A stretch of 64,000 nucleotides of DNA, from NCBI GenBank assembly GCA_000508965.1, contig BAHV02000010.1, positions 1-64,000 of the forward strand. Direction: 5' to 3'. The DNA is from Dielma sp000508965 (GTDB taxonomy: Bacteria; Bacillota_I; Bacilli_A; Erysipelotrichales; Erysipelotrichaceae). Within the stretch, counting starts at the first letter, position 1; each line of letters starts with the position of its first letter. Positions 32,941 to 41,340 of this stretch are shown piece by piece. Under the pieces are notes generated by a model. It was not told where the DNA came from. It searched no databases and saw nothing but the letters and a program-made list of their open reading frames with translations. The position numbers and the translations under genes are program-made.

Positions 32941-33306
32941 ATGGCTCGTATTGCAGGTGTTGATATTCCACGCGATAAGCGTGTTGTAGTTTCATTAACA
33001 TATGTATATGGAATCGGCCCGACAACGGCTAGAAAGATTCTTGCAGACTGCGGAATCAGCGAAGATGTTCGTGTTAAGGATTTAACTGAAGAACAAGAAA
33101 ACGCGATTCGTAGTAAAGTAGACGGTATTAAAGTCGAAGGTGACTTACGCCGTGAAGTTTCATTAAACATCAAGCGTTTAATGGAAATCGGATGCTATCG
33201 TGGTATCCGTCATCGTAAAGGTTTACCAGTTCGTGGACAACGCACTAAAACAAATGCGCGTACACGCAAAGGTCCGGTTCGTACAGTAGCGAACAAGAAG
33301 AAATAG
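32941..33306 (+). CDS. rpsM: 30S ribosomal protein S13
   Basis: The protein has 121 residues and contacts P-site tRNA and L5. MARIAGVDIPRDKRVVVSLT and the basic tail GQRTKTNARTRKGP are typical. Confidence 0.98.
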   Translation: MARIAGVDIPRDKRVVVSLTYVYGIGPTTARKILADCGISEDVRVKDLTEEQENAIRSKVDGIKVEGDLRREVSLNIKRLMEIGCYRGIRHRKGLPVRGQRTKTNARTRKGPVRTVANKKK

Positions 33307-33325
33307 GACGTAGGGAGGAAATAGT

Positions 33326-33727
33326 ATGGCAAAAGTAAAAAAAGCTGCCGCTGGTGCTCGTAAACGTCGTGTTAGAAAGAATATTGCTCGTGGTGTTGCA
33401 CACATCCACTCTACATTCAATAACACTATTGTTACAATCACTGACGAAAACGGAAATGCGATTGCATGGTCTAGCGCCGGTGCATTAGGATTCAAAGGTT
33501 CTCGTAAATCTACACCATTTGCTGCTCAGTTAGCTGGTGAAGCTGCTGGTAAAGCTGCAATTGATAATGGTATGAAAACTGTTGCTGTTAACGTAAAGGG
33601 TCCAGGCCCTGGCCGTGAAGCTGCAGTAAGAGCATTACAAGTAGCAGGATTAGAAATTACATTGATCAACGATGTAACTCCAATTCCACACAATGGATGT
33701 CGTCCACCAAAACGACCACGTGGTTAA
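33326..33727 (+). CDS. rpsK: 30S ribosomal protein S11
   Basis: The protein has 133 residues and belongs to the 30S platform. Markers are HIHSTFNNTIVTITDENGN and the C-terminus PHNGCRPPKRPRG. Confidence 0.98.
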   Translation: MAKVKKAAAGARKRRVRKNIARGVAHIHSTFNNTIVTITDENGNAIAWSSAGALGFKGSRKSTPFAAQLAGEAAGKAAIDNGMKTVAVNVKGPGPGREAAVRALQVAGLEITLINDVTPIPHNGCRPPKRPRG

Positions 33728-33754
33728 TTTAAACCTAAACTGAGGAGGTAAGCT

Positions 33755-34714
33755 ATGCAAAAATTCGAACGTGCACATTTTGAAGTAAAAGAGTATGTTG
33801 AGTCAGAAAGTTACGGAAAATTTGTGATTGAACCGCTTGAAAGAGGGTTCGGCCAAACAATCGGTAACGCATTAAGACGTGTTTTGCTCTCCTCATTACC
33901 GGGAGCTGCTGTATTCTCAATTAAAGTTGACGGCATCTACCATGAATTCACATCAATTCCGGGAATCATGGAAGATGTTACAGCAATTATTTTAAATATC
34001 AAAACACTGATTATGGAGATCGACACCGATGAAGTGTATACACTGCGTATCTCTAAAAAGGGACCTGGTCCTGTAACGGGCGGCGATATTATCTGCCCGG
34101 AGGGTGTAAAGGTTCTGAATAAGGATTTATACATCTGTACCTTAGAAGAAGACGGTGTACTCGAAATGGAACTTCAGGCACGTATTGGACGCGGTTATGT
34201 AAGTGCTGATACTAATAAGCAAATGTATCAGACACCAAACCAGCCGTTGGGTACTATCTATACTGACTCTATTTACACACCAATCGAAAGAGTTTCCTAT
34301 CAGGTTGAACCAACTCGTGTTGGTCAAAATGCAAAATATGATAAGATCATTTTTGAAATTTGGACTAACGGATCAATTACTCCTCAGGAATCAGTTGCAT
34401 TAGGATCAAAAATTCTGATTGACCATCTTGAACTTTTAACAAACGTTCATGATGCTGTTAACGATATGGAATCAATCATGAAAGAAGCTCAGGGCGAAGT
34501 TGTCAATAAGGGTCTTGTGATGATGATTGAAGATCTTGATCTTTCTGTTCGTTCATACAATTGTTTAAAGCGTGCAGGTATTCAAACTGTTGAAGAACTG
34601 ACACAAAAGACAGAAGATGAAATGATGAGAGTAAGAAACTTAGGTAAAAAATCACTTAAGGAAGTTAAAGACAAAATCTATGATTTGGGCTTAAGCTTCA
34701 AATCATTTGAATAG
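33755..34714 (+). CDS. rpoA: RNA polymerase alpha subunit
   Basis: This 319-residue subunit has an N-terminal dimerisation domain (about 1-230, with PLERGFGQTIGNALRRVLLS) and a C-terminal domain (about 245-315, with LDLSVRSYNCLKRAGI and RNLGKKSLKEVK) that contacts UP elements and activators. Both domains are complete. Confidence 0.98.
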   Translation: MQKFERAHFEVKEYVESESYGKFVIEPLERGFGQTIGNALRRVLLSSLPGAAVFSIKVDGIYHEFTSIPGIMEDVTAIILNIKTLIMEIDTDEVYTLRISKKGPGPVTGGDIICPEGVKVLNKDLYICTLEEDGVLEMELQARIGRGYVSADTNKQMYQTPNQPLGTIYTDSIYTPIERVSYQVEPTRVGQNAKYDKIIFEIWTNGSITPQESVALGSKILIDHLELLTNVHDAVNDMESIMKEAQGEVVNKGLVMMIEDLDLSVRSYNCLKRAGIQTVEELTQKTEDEMMRVRNLGKKSLKEVKDKIYDLGLSFKSFE

Positions 34715-34735
34715 GTGTAAAGGGAGGACATAAAC

Positions 34736-35098
34736 ATGTGGAATCGTAGATTTGGACGTACTGCTGATCACCGTAAAGCAATGCTTCGTAACTTAGCTAC
34801 ATCTGTAATTTTGTACGGAAGCGTTGAAACGACTGAAATGAAGGCAAAAGACTTACGTTCTGTTGTTGATGAACTGATCACTTTGGCTAAGCGCGGAGAT
34901 CTTCACGCTCGCCGTCAGGCTGCCAGCTTCGTACGCAATGCTGTTGACGAAAAGACTGGGCATACTGCAGTTCAAAAACTGTTTAATGAAATCGGACCTA
35001 AATACCAAGACCGTAAAGGTGGTTACACTAGCGTAATTAAGACTAGAAACCGCCGCGGTGATGGTGCTCCGATGGCAATTATTAAATTAGTTGACTAA
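34736..35098 (+). CDS. rplQ: 50S ribosomal protein L17
   Basis: The protein has 120 residues and is the last gene of the supercluster. RRFGRTADHRKAMLRNLATS and the GGYTSVIKTRNRRGDGAPMA end are typical. In many Firmicutes ecfA1 follows directly; here about 10.6 kb intervenes. Confidence 0.98.
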   Translation: MWNRRFGRTADHRKAMLRNLATSVILYGSVETTEMKAKDLRSVVDELITLAKRGDLHARRQAASFVRNAVDEKTGHTAVQKLFNEIGPKYQDRKGGYTSVIKTRNRRGDGAPMAIIKLVD

Positions 35099-35110
35099 TT
35101 AACATGTGAA

Positions 35111-35140
35111 AGATGGCTGAGAAATCGGCTGTCTTTTTTT
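35111..35140 (+). terminator. Terminator of the ribosomal supercluster
   Basis: AGATGGCTGA (35111-35120), a GAAA loop and TCGGCTGTCT (35125-35134) form a 10-bp stem with three G-U pairs, followed by a T run. Confidence 0.88.
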
Positions 35141-35240
35141 GCGCATTTTGATTTTGTTAGTGCTGGACGGGCGAGATTCTTATAATTATAATGTAAGTAT
35201 AGGAGTGGATGGGTTACAAAGGGAGGAGAATTAAGCCTTT

Positions 35241-36066
35241 ATGATGAAGAAATTCAGCACGATTATCAGCAGGATATTTTGATTGGTGCCTTCTTATTTA
35301 GAATATATATATTTTCAAGTGGATGGGAAACCTGAATGTACTTATTGAAAACACAAGAGGTCCCTTTTACGCAGATGTTTTGGTTGATAAAGAGCTAGTT
35401 TTAAATGAGATGCCACAGCGATATTTAGGTGATGATTTATCAGAGGACACCCGCAATGATTTGCTGATCCTTAAGGATTTTGAATATGATGGAAAGAAAC
35501 CAATGCAAATGAATACTTACATTGAAGGGAATTGGAAGATTGGTCCTTATGAATGTAAGAATACAAAGAATGGGTGTTTATTTTCAACAGATTCCCGGAT
35601 GCCTGAGACGGTACAGCTTGTACTCATGGATAAAGATCATAAATTCTATGTATCAGAACCCATTACTCAGACGCTGGATAACTGTGTAAAGATTGATTTC
35701 ACTACCATGAAGGCAACTTATAATCGCAACCATATTCTAAAGTTCATATCCCCGCTATTATGGCTCTTACTGAGTGGAGAGTTTATCGTTAGTATCTTCC
35801 TAGCGAAACGCAATAGTGAGAGCAATGCAGAGTATTTAGGCAATGATAAATTAGTTGAGTTTTTCTTCTATGTTCCATATGCTATGAGTGTTATCTTCCT
35901 CATACAACATGCTTACAAGTTAAATTCACTATCTATTATTTTTGCTTTACTATTAAATGTATGTTATGTCATGCAGAGTGGGGATGATGAGAATGTTGCT
36001 CTTTGGATAGCGACAATTAATTTCTTGATTGCTATCCTCTGTTCATTTTTATTACCGATTTTCTAA
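35241..36066 (+). pseudogene. Membrane protein gene, apparently frameshifted at its 5' end
   Basis: The only long frame runs from ATG 35323 to 36066 (247 residues), but it lacks a ribosome binding site. Upstream, GGGAGG at 35221-35226 and ATG 35241 open a signal-like start (MMKKFSTIISRIF) that stops after 13 codons. A hydrophobic stretch, LIGAFLFRIYIFSSGW, then continues in a third frame. Together these look like one gene broken by two frameshifts near 35280 and 35325. The body has a beta-rich extracellular part (about 1-130) and three or four membrane helices at the end. I do not recognise the family. A sequencing error is an alternative explanation. Confidence 0.5.
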
Positions 36067-36080
36067 TCATATAAATTAAG

Positions 36081-36126
36081 AAAGCGTATTTTACATGGCA
36101 GAATCCATAGTGTATACGCTTTTTTC
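36081..36126 (+). terminator. Terminator after the damaged membrane-protein gene
   Basis: AAGCGTAT (36082-36089) pairs with ATACGCTT (36114-36121), with a smaller inner stem, followed by a T run. Confidence 0.8.
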
Positions 36127-36229
36127 TATATCCTAAGCCAAGCCGCAAGCTTTATTCAAACAATCAGATTCCAGCATTCTCATGCGATATTTAGATGCCT
36201 TTGTGGTATACTGTTTATTAGGTGATAAA

Positions 36230-37261
36230 ATGAAAAAACTTCTTGTATTAAGTATGCTTCTGTTACTGGCAGGATGTAAAACTGAACCAGCCATTGAGGG
36301 TTTTACTGAAGATCAAATGGCAGAGCTGAGAAAGAATGAGGAAGTATTGAATAGAGTAAGAGACCAATGTGAATATCAGGAGTCGGTCAGATTGATGATG
36401 GATGCCGGGGCATTTAATGCGGATGACGTGGAGCTTTATTGTCAGATACCGCTGCGTGCTGAGCTGGTGCCGTCGCTGACTACTTTGGTTACCGCTGGTT
36501 ATGATGCGGATCAGATTAAAACTCTTTTTGCTTTGAATTTCTATCGGCCGGAAAATACCGCCCGCTATTTGAATTATGCAGCTGATAATCTACAGTACAG
36601 CTTGGAAGATGTTGTAGTAAGAATCAATATCGGTTTAGATGTGCCGTTTTTTACGAATACCCGTGTCATTGATGATACGAGCGATTTCGGTATGCTGATT
36701 AATAAATATAATGAATTGCCGGAAGGGTATGAGCCAGCTGAATTGATGATAACACCGAGCCCATGTACAATTGGTTTTCATTTTTCTTGTTCATTCAATG
36801 ATCCGCAATATGTGGAAAAGACTGCCGGTGAACATTTTCAGCAGCTTGTCGACGCGGCAGCTGAAGCGGGCATCAAAATCAACGCGATTGCATCGTATCG
36901 TTCCTATGACTATCAATACAACCTCTATCATTATTATCTGAATGAGCAAGGTCAGGAATATGCCGATCTATATTATGCAAGACCAGGACAGAGTGAGCAT
37001 AATTCCGGTTTAGCCATTGATGTGACAATGAATGATATGAATTATAATGAAATAGAGCTGGGTCCTGATTATCCATGGCTGCTTGAACATATGGCTGATT
37101 ATGGTTTTATCCTCCGTTATCCTGAGGATAAGACTGAATATACCGGTTTTGGTTATGAATCATGGCATCTGCGTTATGTCGGTGAAGAAATTGCCAAGGT
37201 TGTGATGGAAAACAATTGGTGTCTGGAAGAATATTATGCAAGAATGGATGTGACAAAATGA
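36230..37261 (+). CDS. D,D-carboxypeptidase, VanY/M15B family lipoprotein
   Basis: This 343-residue lipoprotein (lipobox LLAGC, residue 17) trims peptidoglycan peptides at the cell surface. The catalytic domain (about 190-335) has the zinc and catalytic motifs SEHNSGLAIDVTM (His and Asp) and ESWHLRYVG (His). A helical N-terminal region of about 170 residues precedes it. ATG 36230 follows an AGGTGA site; the upstream in-frame ATG overlaps the TATACT promoter element. Its stop overlaps the start of the next gene (ATGA), so the two are coupled. Confidence 0.9.
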   Translation: MKKLLVLSMLLLLAGCKTEPAIEGFTEDQMAELRKNEEVLNRVRDQCEYQESVRLMMDAGAFNADDVELYCQIPLRAELVPSLTTLVTAGYDADQIKTLFALNFYRPENTARYLNYAADNLQYSLEDVVVRINIGLDVPFFTNTRVIDDTSDFGMLINKYNELPEGYEPAELMITPSPCTIGFHFSCSFNDPQYVEKTAGEHFQQLVDAAAEAGIKINAIASYRSYDYQYNLYHYYLNEQGQEYADLYYARPGQSEHNSGLAIDVTMNDMNYNEIELGPDYPWLLEHMADYGFILRYPEDKTEYTGFGYESWHLRYVGEEIAKVVMENNWCLEEYYARMDVTK

Positions 37262-38442
37262 AAAAACTAAAAATATTGCTTGCTTTGTTTGTATTATGCG
37301 GCTGTCAGTCAGCACCGGCTGAACCTGATGAAGTTACTGATCCGGTAGTAAAAGAGGAAACACCGCCTGAGAATCAAGATGTTGTTGTGCATTTCAGCGG
37401 TGTTGGTGATAATCTGATTCATGATTCCATATATCGTGACGCGGATCGCTTAGCGGGTGAAATGAATGATGGACTTTATGATTTTTTACCGATGTATGAA
37501 GATGTGAAGGATGAAATCGAAAAATCAGATTTAGCGTTCATTAATCAGGAGACGATTTTGGGCGGTGATGAGCTGGGTCTGTCAGGGTATCCGACCTTTA
37601 ATTCCCCGCAGTGCCTTGCTGAACAGCTGCCTGCCTTTGGTTTTAATATGATCAATCACGCGACCAACCATGCGCTGGACAAGTGGGAAAGTGGTGTCAA
37701 TAATGCGATCTCTTTCTGGCGCCAGCAATCCGGTATTGTAATGGCAGGTATCTATGATTCATGGGAAGACCGTGCTGAGGTTAGGGTTATCGAAAAAAAT
37801 GGCATTCGTTTTTCCTTTCTGGCTTATACTTATGGCACTAACGGCATAGAATCATATGCCGGCTATGCGATTCCATACTTTGATGAGACAACGATCCGCG
37901 AAGATGTAGCACGTGCAAAGGAAGTCAGCGATGTGGTGATTGTATCGGCACATTGGGGGAATGAGAACCAATTTGAACCAAATGAATTTGAATATGAATA
38001 TGCACAGCTCTTTGCTGATCTGGGTGTTGATGTTGTCATCGGTACGCATCCGCATGTTATTCAGCCGGTGACGTGGGTAACGGGTGCTTCAGGTAATAAT
38101 ACCTTAGTTGTTTATTCCCTGGGAAATTTTATTGGCGGAATGCTGGATATGTATAATAATTTATCTGGAATGATTTCCTTTGATTTCGTAAAAAAAGCGG
38201 ATTCAGAAAAGATTACTGTAGAGAATGTGAAATGGATACCGCTGGTTTCTCATTATGAGGGAGATGCCAATGATATTATGAATACACGATTAAATTTCAA
38301 AGTATATAAGCTTAAGAATTATACCGATGAACTCGCCAGTCAGCATGGGCTTAATGGTTATGAGGGACAAGTGGTTACTAAAGAGGCCTTCAGTGCGCGG
38401 ACTCATGAAGTAATTGGTAATATCATACCTATCGAGGAGTAA
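37258..38442 (+). CDS. CapA-family (poly-gamma-glutamate capsule type) lipoprotein
   Basis: This 394-residue lipoprotein (lipobox FVLCGC) has the CapA/PgsA metallophosphatase-like domain. Markers are FSGVGDNLIHDSIY near the start, HATNHALDKWESG in the middle, IVSAHWGNENQF and GTHPHVIQPV. CapA proteins are required for some poly-gamma-glutamate capsules, but capBC-like genes are absent here, so the role may be in envelope metabolism. The coupling to the VanY-type enzyme supports a wall-related role. Confidence 0.9.
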   Translation: MKKLKILLALFVLCGCQSAPAEPDEVTDPVVKEETPPENQDVVVHFSGVGDNLIHDSIYRDADRLAGEMNDGLYDFLPMYEDVKDEIEKSDLAFINQETILGGDELGLSGYPTFNSPQCLAEQLPAFGFNMINHATNHALDKWESGVNNAISFWRQQSGIVMAGIYDSWEDRAEVRVIEKNGIRFSFLAYTYGTNGIESYAGYAIPYFDETTIREDVARAKEVSDVVIVSAHWGNENQFEPNEFEYEYAQLFADLGVDVVIGTHPHVIQPVTWVTGASGNNTLVVYSLGNFIGGMLDMYNNLSGMISFDFVKKADSEKITVENVKWIPLVSHYEGDANDIMNTRLNFKVYKLKNYTDELASQHGLNGYEGQVVTKEAFSARTHEVIGNIIPIEE

Positions 38443-38444
38443 AT

Positions 38445-39026
38445 ATGGAAGCGTTAATTAAAGAGATGGAAACTTATGCGGCAGAGAATCATGTGCCCAT
38501 CATGCAGCAGGAAGGCATTGAATTTTTTCAGAAGCTTGTAGAGAAGGAAGAAATAAGGAGCATACTAGAATTGGGTACCGCCATCGGTTATTCAGCAATA
38601 CAGCTGGCAAGACTGCATCCCGACATTCATGTTGTTACTATTGAAAGAGATGAGGCGCGTTATCAGCTGGCTGTTGAAAATGTGAAGCACAGCGGGTTAG
38701 ATAAACAGATTACATGTATCTTTGATGATATCATGAATGTGGAATTAAGTGATTCATTTGACTGTATCTTCATTGATGCGGCCAAAGCACAGTATATCCG
38801 CTTCTTTGAACGCTTTGAAGTGAATCTGAAGCCCGGCGGTGTCATTGTCAGTGATAATCTTAAGTTTCATGGCTTAGTAGGGGCTCCATTGATTAAATCA
38901 CGCAACCTGCGTTCTTTGGTACGTAAAATTCAGGGATACATTGATTATTTAAAAATGCGTGGTGATTATGAAACGGAATTTTATGAATGCGGTGATGGTG
39001 TAGCAGTAAGCCGTAAAAGAATTTAA
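38445..39026 (+). CDS. O-methyltransferase, YrrM/TrmR-like
   Basis: This 193-residue SAM-dependent enzyme has motif I ILELGTAIGYSAIQLA, acidic VVTIERDEAR, and the metal-site stretch CIFIDAAKAQYIRFFE. The closest described type is Bacillus TrmR (YrrM), which methylates 5-hydroxyuridine in tRNA wobble positions; family-3 O-methyltransferases of small molecules are the alternative. It lies two bases after the CapA-like gene, so it belongs to the same transcript although the function seems unrelated. Confidence 0.85.
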   Translation: MEALIKEMETYAAENHVPIMQQEGIEFFQKLVEKEEIRSILELGTAIGYSAIQLARLHPDIHVVTIERDEARYQLAVENVKHSGLDKQITCIFDDIMNVELSDSFDCIFIDAAKAQYIRFFERFEVNLKPGGVIVSDNLKFHGLVGAPLIKSRNLRSLVRKIQGYIDYLKMRGDYETEFYECGDGVAVSRKRI

Positions 39027-39057
39027 GCGAACTTCTTCCATAATCAGTAAAATGTGT

Positions 39058-39063
39058 TACAAT
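39058..39063 (+). promoter_or_regulatory. -10 element before the cysteine-rich gene
   Basis: TACAAT preceded by TGTGT lies 25 bases before the ATG. The -35 is weak. Confidence 0.35.
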
Positions 39064-39088
39064 AAATAAAAGAAAGTGGTGATTCAAG

Positions 39089-39769
39089 ATGAAAAAAGCA
39101 TTAACTACAATTGCAATCTTAGGTGGTATTGCCGCTGCGGTTGCCTATAAATTAAAAAAAGATGAAGAAAAAAAGATCATGAAACTTGAACAGGAGCTTC
39201 TTGACGAAGAAAATAGTACAGAAAATCACGAAGCAGAGGCGGATCAGGAAGCTTGCTGCAGCTGTGAAGCTGAAATGGAATCAGCCTGCGGCTGTACGGA
39301 AGAGAGCTGCGGATGCAATGAAAGCTGTACTTGTGAAGAAGGCTGTGCATGTGAAGATGAAGCCGCCTGTGGCTGCAGAGATGAAGAGACATGTGCCTGT
39401 GAAGCAGGGAAGAGTGAAGCAGCTGATCCTCAGTATCCATATCTAAGTGCTGATGATAAAAAACGCATCGATGAAATCAATCGGGAAGTGATTGCGGATC
39501 TGGAAGAAAACGGTGATGTTCATGAAAACGAACGGCCGGTCCAGCATACGGTAGCTTTCACTGATCTTGATGATTTAGAAAACTATAAGACAGCGGTTAT
39601 CAATAAAGGCTTTGTCGTAACAAAGGGCGAAGAAGCACTTGAACTTTATGTACTGCACATTGCGCCGATTGATCGCATTCAATTGATTCAAAATATTTAT
39701 TATCTAGCTAATCTGGCATTAGAAATGCACGGTGTATACAAGGGCTGGAAAAGCCGTGTAAGCTACTAG
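39089..39769 (+). CDS. Cysteine-rich protein with RraB-like C-terminal domain
   Basis: The protein has 226 residues and an unusual build. Residues 5-20 form a hydrophobic helix (membrane anchor or signal), then an acidic charged linker. Residues 56-104 contain 15 cysteines, mostly as regularly spaced CxC pairs (Cys 67/69, 74/76, 80/82, 86/88, 94/96, 102/104), like a metallothionein. The C-terminal 80 residues resemble the RraB fold (regulator of RNase E), with HTVAFTDLDDL and the ending YKGWKSRV matching the YDGWE end of that family. RNase E itself need not be present. Metal binding is my inference. The gene has its own transcript. Confidence 0.7.
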   Translation: MKKALTTIAILGGIAAAVAYKLKKDEEKKIMKLEQELLDEENSTENHEAEADQEACCSCEAEMESACGCTEESCGCNESCTCEEGCACEDEAACGCRDEETCACEAGKSEAADPQYPYLSADDKKRIDEINREVIADLEENGDVHENERPVQHTVAFTDLDDLENYKTAVINKGFVVTKGEEALELYVLHIAPIDRIQLIQNIYYLANLALEMHGVYKGWKSRVSY

Positions 39770-39773
39770 AATC

Positions 39774-39797
39774 AAAAAAGGCGAAAGCCTTTTTTTC
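39774..39797. terminator. Terminator after the cysteine-rich gene
   Basis: AAAAAAGGC, a GAAA loop and GCCTTTTTT form a perfect stem, followed by T on the plus strand and usable in both directions. Confidence 0.9.
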
Positions 39798-39821
39798 ATT
39801 CAGTCAGGGGAGGTGAAGGGA

Positions 39822-41156
39822 TTGCTGAAGAAACGGCTGAATATCGGTTTCATGTTTGTGAACGGAGCGGTGTTATTATATTTGGGTGTCATTTTTATTA
39901 CGAATTGGGCATCAGCTTTGAAACTGACTTATCAGTTTTTCAGTATCGGTATTATTATCTTGACCCTCTCTTCAATTGGTTATCTTTGTATCAATCGTTG
40001 GAATAGTCGAAAATCAGCACTGCTGATCCAAGTAATTGGTCTTATTATAGTCGGTCTTATATGTTATGGTAATGTTGAACGGCTGATGGCGTTGGTACCG
40101 GTCGTGCTTGGTTTCTGGCTGCTTATCTTAGCTGTTGTCAAAGGTATTACTTCCTATCTGATGCTGCACGATCATCTGCCCTATGCCCGCTCGCAGGTAT
40201 TTATGACCATTCTCTATCTGCTGAGTGCGATTGCGTTGATTTTTAATCCAAGTGATTATTCACTGGAGGTAATCATCGTATGCGGAGCATATTTTATCTT
40301 ATACGGAGCGTTTTTCGTGTTTCGTGCGCTGACTGCCTTGATTCCAGAATCAGTAATTGAAGATATCGACAATCGTTTTCAGTTAGCGATTCCTACCATG
40401 GTTGGCGCATTACTGCCGCCGCATTTGATGAAGGTTATCTTATCCCGTTCAGAATCAGATCAGCAGCGTGAGGAATTTGATGTCATTAAAAAGGATCTAA
40501 AAAGTGATCTTGAAGTCATAGTCCATGTTGCCAAAAGCGGTCCGGCGCAGCTGGGACACTGTGATTTAAGCTATCATGGCACACTGCTTTCCTATGGCTG
40601 CTACGATCCTCATGTCCGTTATCTATTTGGCACCTATGGCGATGGTGTGGCAATTCTGGCTCCTAAGGATGAGTATTTATATAACTGTCTGAAAAATGAG
40701 AATAAGGTGCTTGTTACCTTTGGCTTAGTATTAAATGACCGTCAAAAGGAACAGCTGAATCAGTCACTGTTAGAATCCTTTGCTAAGTTTGAACCCTTTA
40801 ATTCTGATGAAGAATTAAAACGGAAGGGAATCGAGCCAAAAGGAATCTGCGACGATTATCTAAGCCGTGTTACCCGTAATGTACATAATTCACACTTTTA
40901 TAAAATAAAAGAGGGAAAGTTTAAAACCTTTTTTGTCTTTTATACAAACTGTGTTTCCTATGTTTCCAAGCATCTCAGTAAGATAGGCTTCTCTATCCTT
41001 GATTTCAGCGGTATTATCTCACCAGGTGCTTATTATGACTTTTTAAACAATGAATTTAAAAGCGGCAAAGGCTGTGTGATCTACCGCAAAGTTTATACAC
41101 CTAAAGATGCGTGGCAGTTTAAAAGTCATGAAAGAGAGGATAAAATTGATTTGTAG
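39822..41156 (+). CDS. Membrane protein with a possible permuted papain-like domain
   Basis: The protein has about 444 residues. The first 185 form six or so membrane helices of the HdeD/DUF308 type. The cytoplasmic or external C-terminal part (about 220-440) has AQLGHCDLSYHGTLLSYGCY (a His-containing strand) followed much later by FYTNCVSYVSKHL (Cys) and DFSGIISPGAYYDFL. A His before the Cys, with NC and a following helix, is the order of permuted papain-like (YiiX/LRAT-type) enzymes. This assignment is tentative. TTG 39822, eight bases after GGGGAGG, is the best start; GTG 39813 overlaps that site. Confidence 0.6.
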   Translation: MLKKRLNIGFMFVNGAVLLYLGVIFITNWASALKLTYQFFSIGIIILTLSSIGYLCINRWNSRKSALLIQVIGLIIVGLICYGNVERLMALVPVVLGFWLLILAVVKGITSYLMLHDHLPYARSQVFMTILYLLSAIALIFNPSDYSLEVIIVCGAYFILYGAFFVFRALTALIPESVIEDIDNRFQLAIPTMVGALLPPHLMKVILSRSESDQQREEFDVIKKDLKSDLEVIVHVAKSGPAQLGHCDLSYHGTLLSYGCYDPHVRYLFGTYGDGVAILAPKDEYLYNCLKNENKVLVTFGLVLNDRQKEQLNQSLLESFAKFEPFNSDEELKRKGIEPKGICDDYLSRVTRNVHNSHFYKIKEGKFKTFFVFYTNCVSYVSKHLSKIGFSILDFSGIISPGAYYDFLNNEFKSGKGCVIYRKVYTPKDAWQFKSHEREDKIDL

Positions 41157-41175
41157 AAGAAATCACATTTTATTA

Positions 41176-41204
41176 TTGACAAAATGTAAGCGTTTTAGTA
41201 AGAT
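41176..41204 (+). promoter_or_regulatory. Promoter of the licT-PTS operon with overlapping cre site
   Basis: TTGACA (41176-41181) and TAAGAT (41199-41204) have 17-base spacing. TGTAAGCGTTTTAG at 41185-41198 matches the CcpA cre consensus TGWAANCGNTNWCA at 12 of 14 positions and lies between the two hexamers, so glucose repression is likely. Confidence 0.75.
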
Positions 41205-41225
41205 GTAAGTGGACAAAGATAAATC

Positions 41226-41308
41226 GGTTTTGTTACTTAATCAAGGTTATTAAGGCAAACTCCAAAGTTGATTGTAAAGCAAGCAATCATGATGGGGTTT
41301 GTTTTTTT
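41226..41308 (+). terminator. RAT antiterminator and overlapping terminator
   Basis: A LicT-type ribonucleic antiterminator (about 41226-41263, with TTGTTACT and AAGGCAAAC matching the RAT core) overlaps a terminator. The terminator stem is CAAACTCC (41256-41263) with GGGGTTTG (41294-41301), with an inner GATTG/CAATC stem, then seven T. The two structures exclude each other. Confidence 0.85.
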
Positions 41309-41340
41309 ATGTCCTATGGAAAGGAGTGGTTAAGATAGAT

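Noticed and set aside
32631..33173. Minus-strand frame over infA, rpmJ and rpsM
   Set aside because: It lies opposite three conserved genes and has no start signals.
35241..35330. Programmed ribosomal frameshift as an explanation for the split membrane protein gene
   Set aside because: Two separate shifts would be needed and I see no slippery heptamer with a downstream structure; mutation or sequencing error is simpler.
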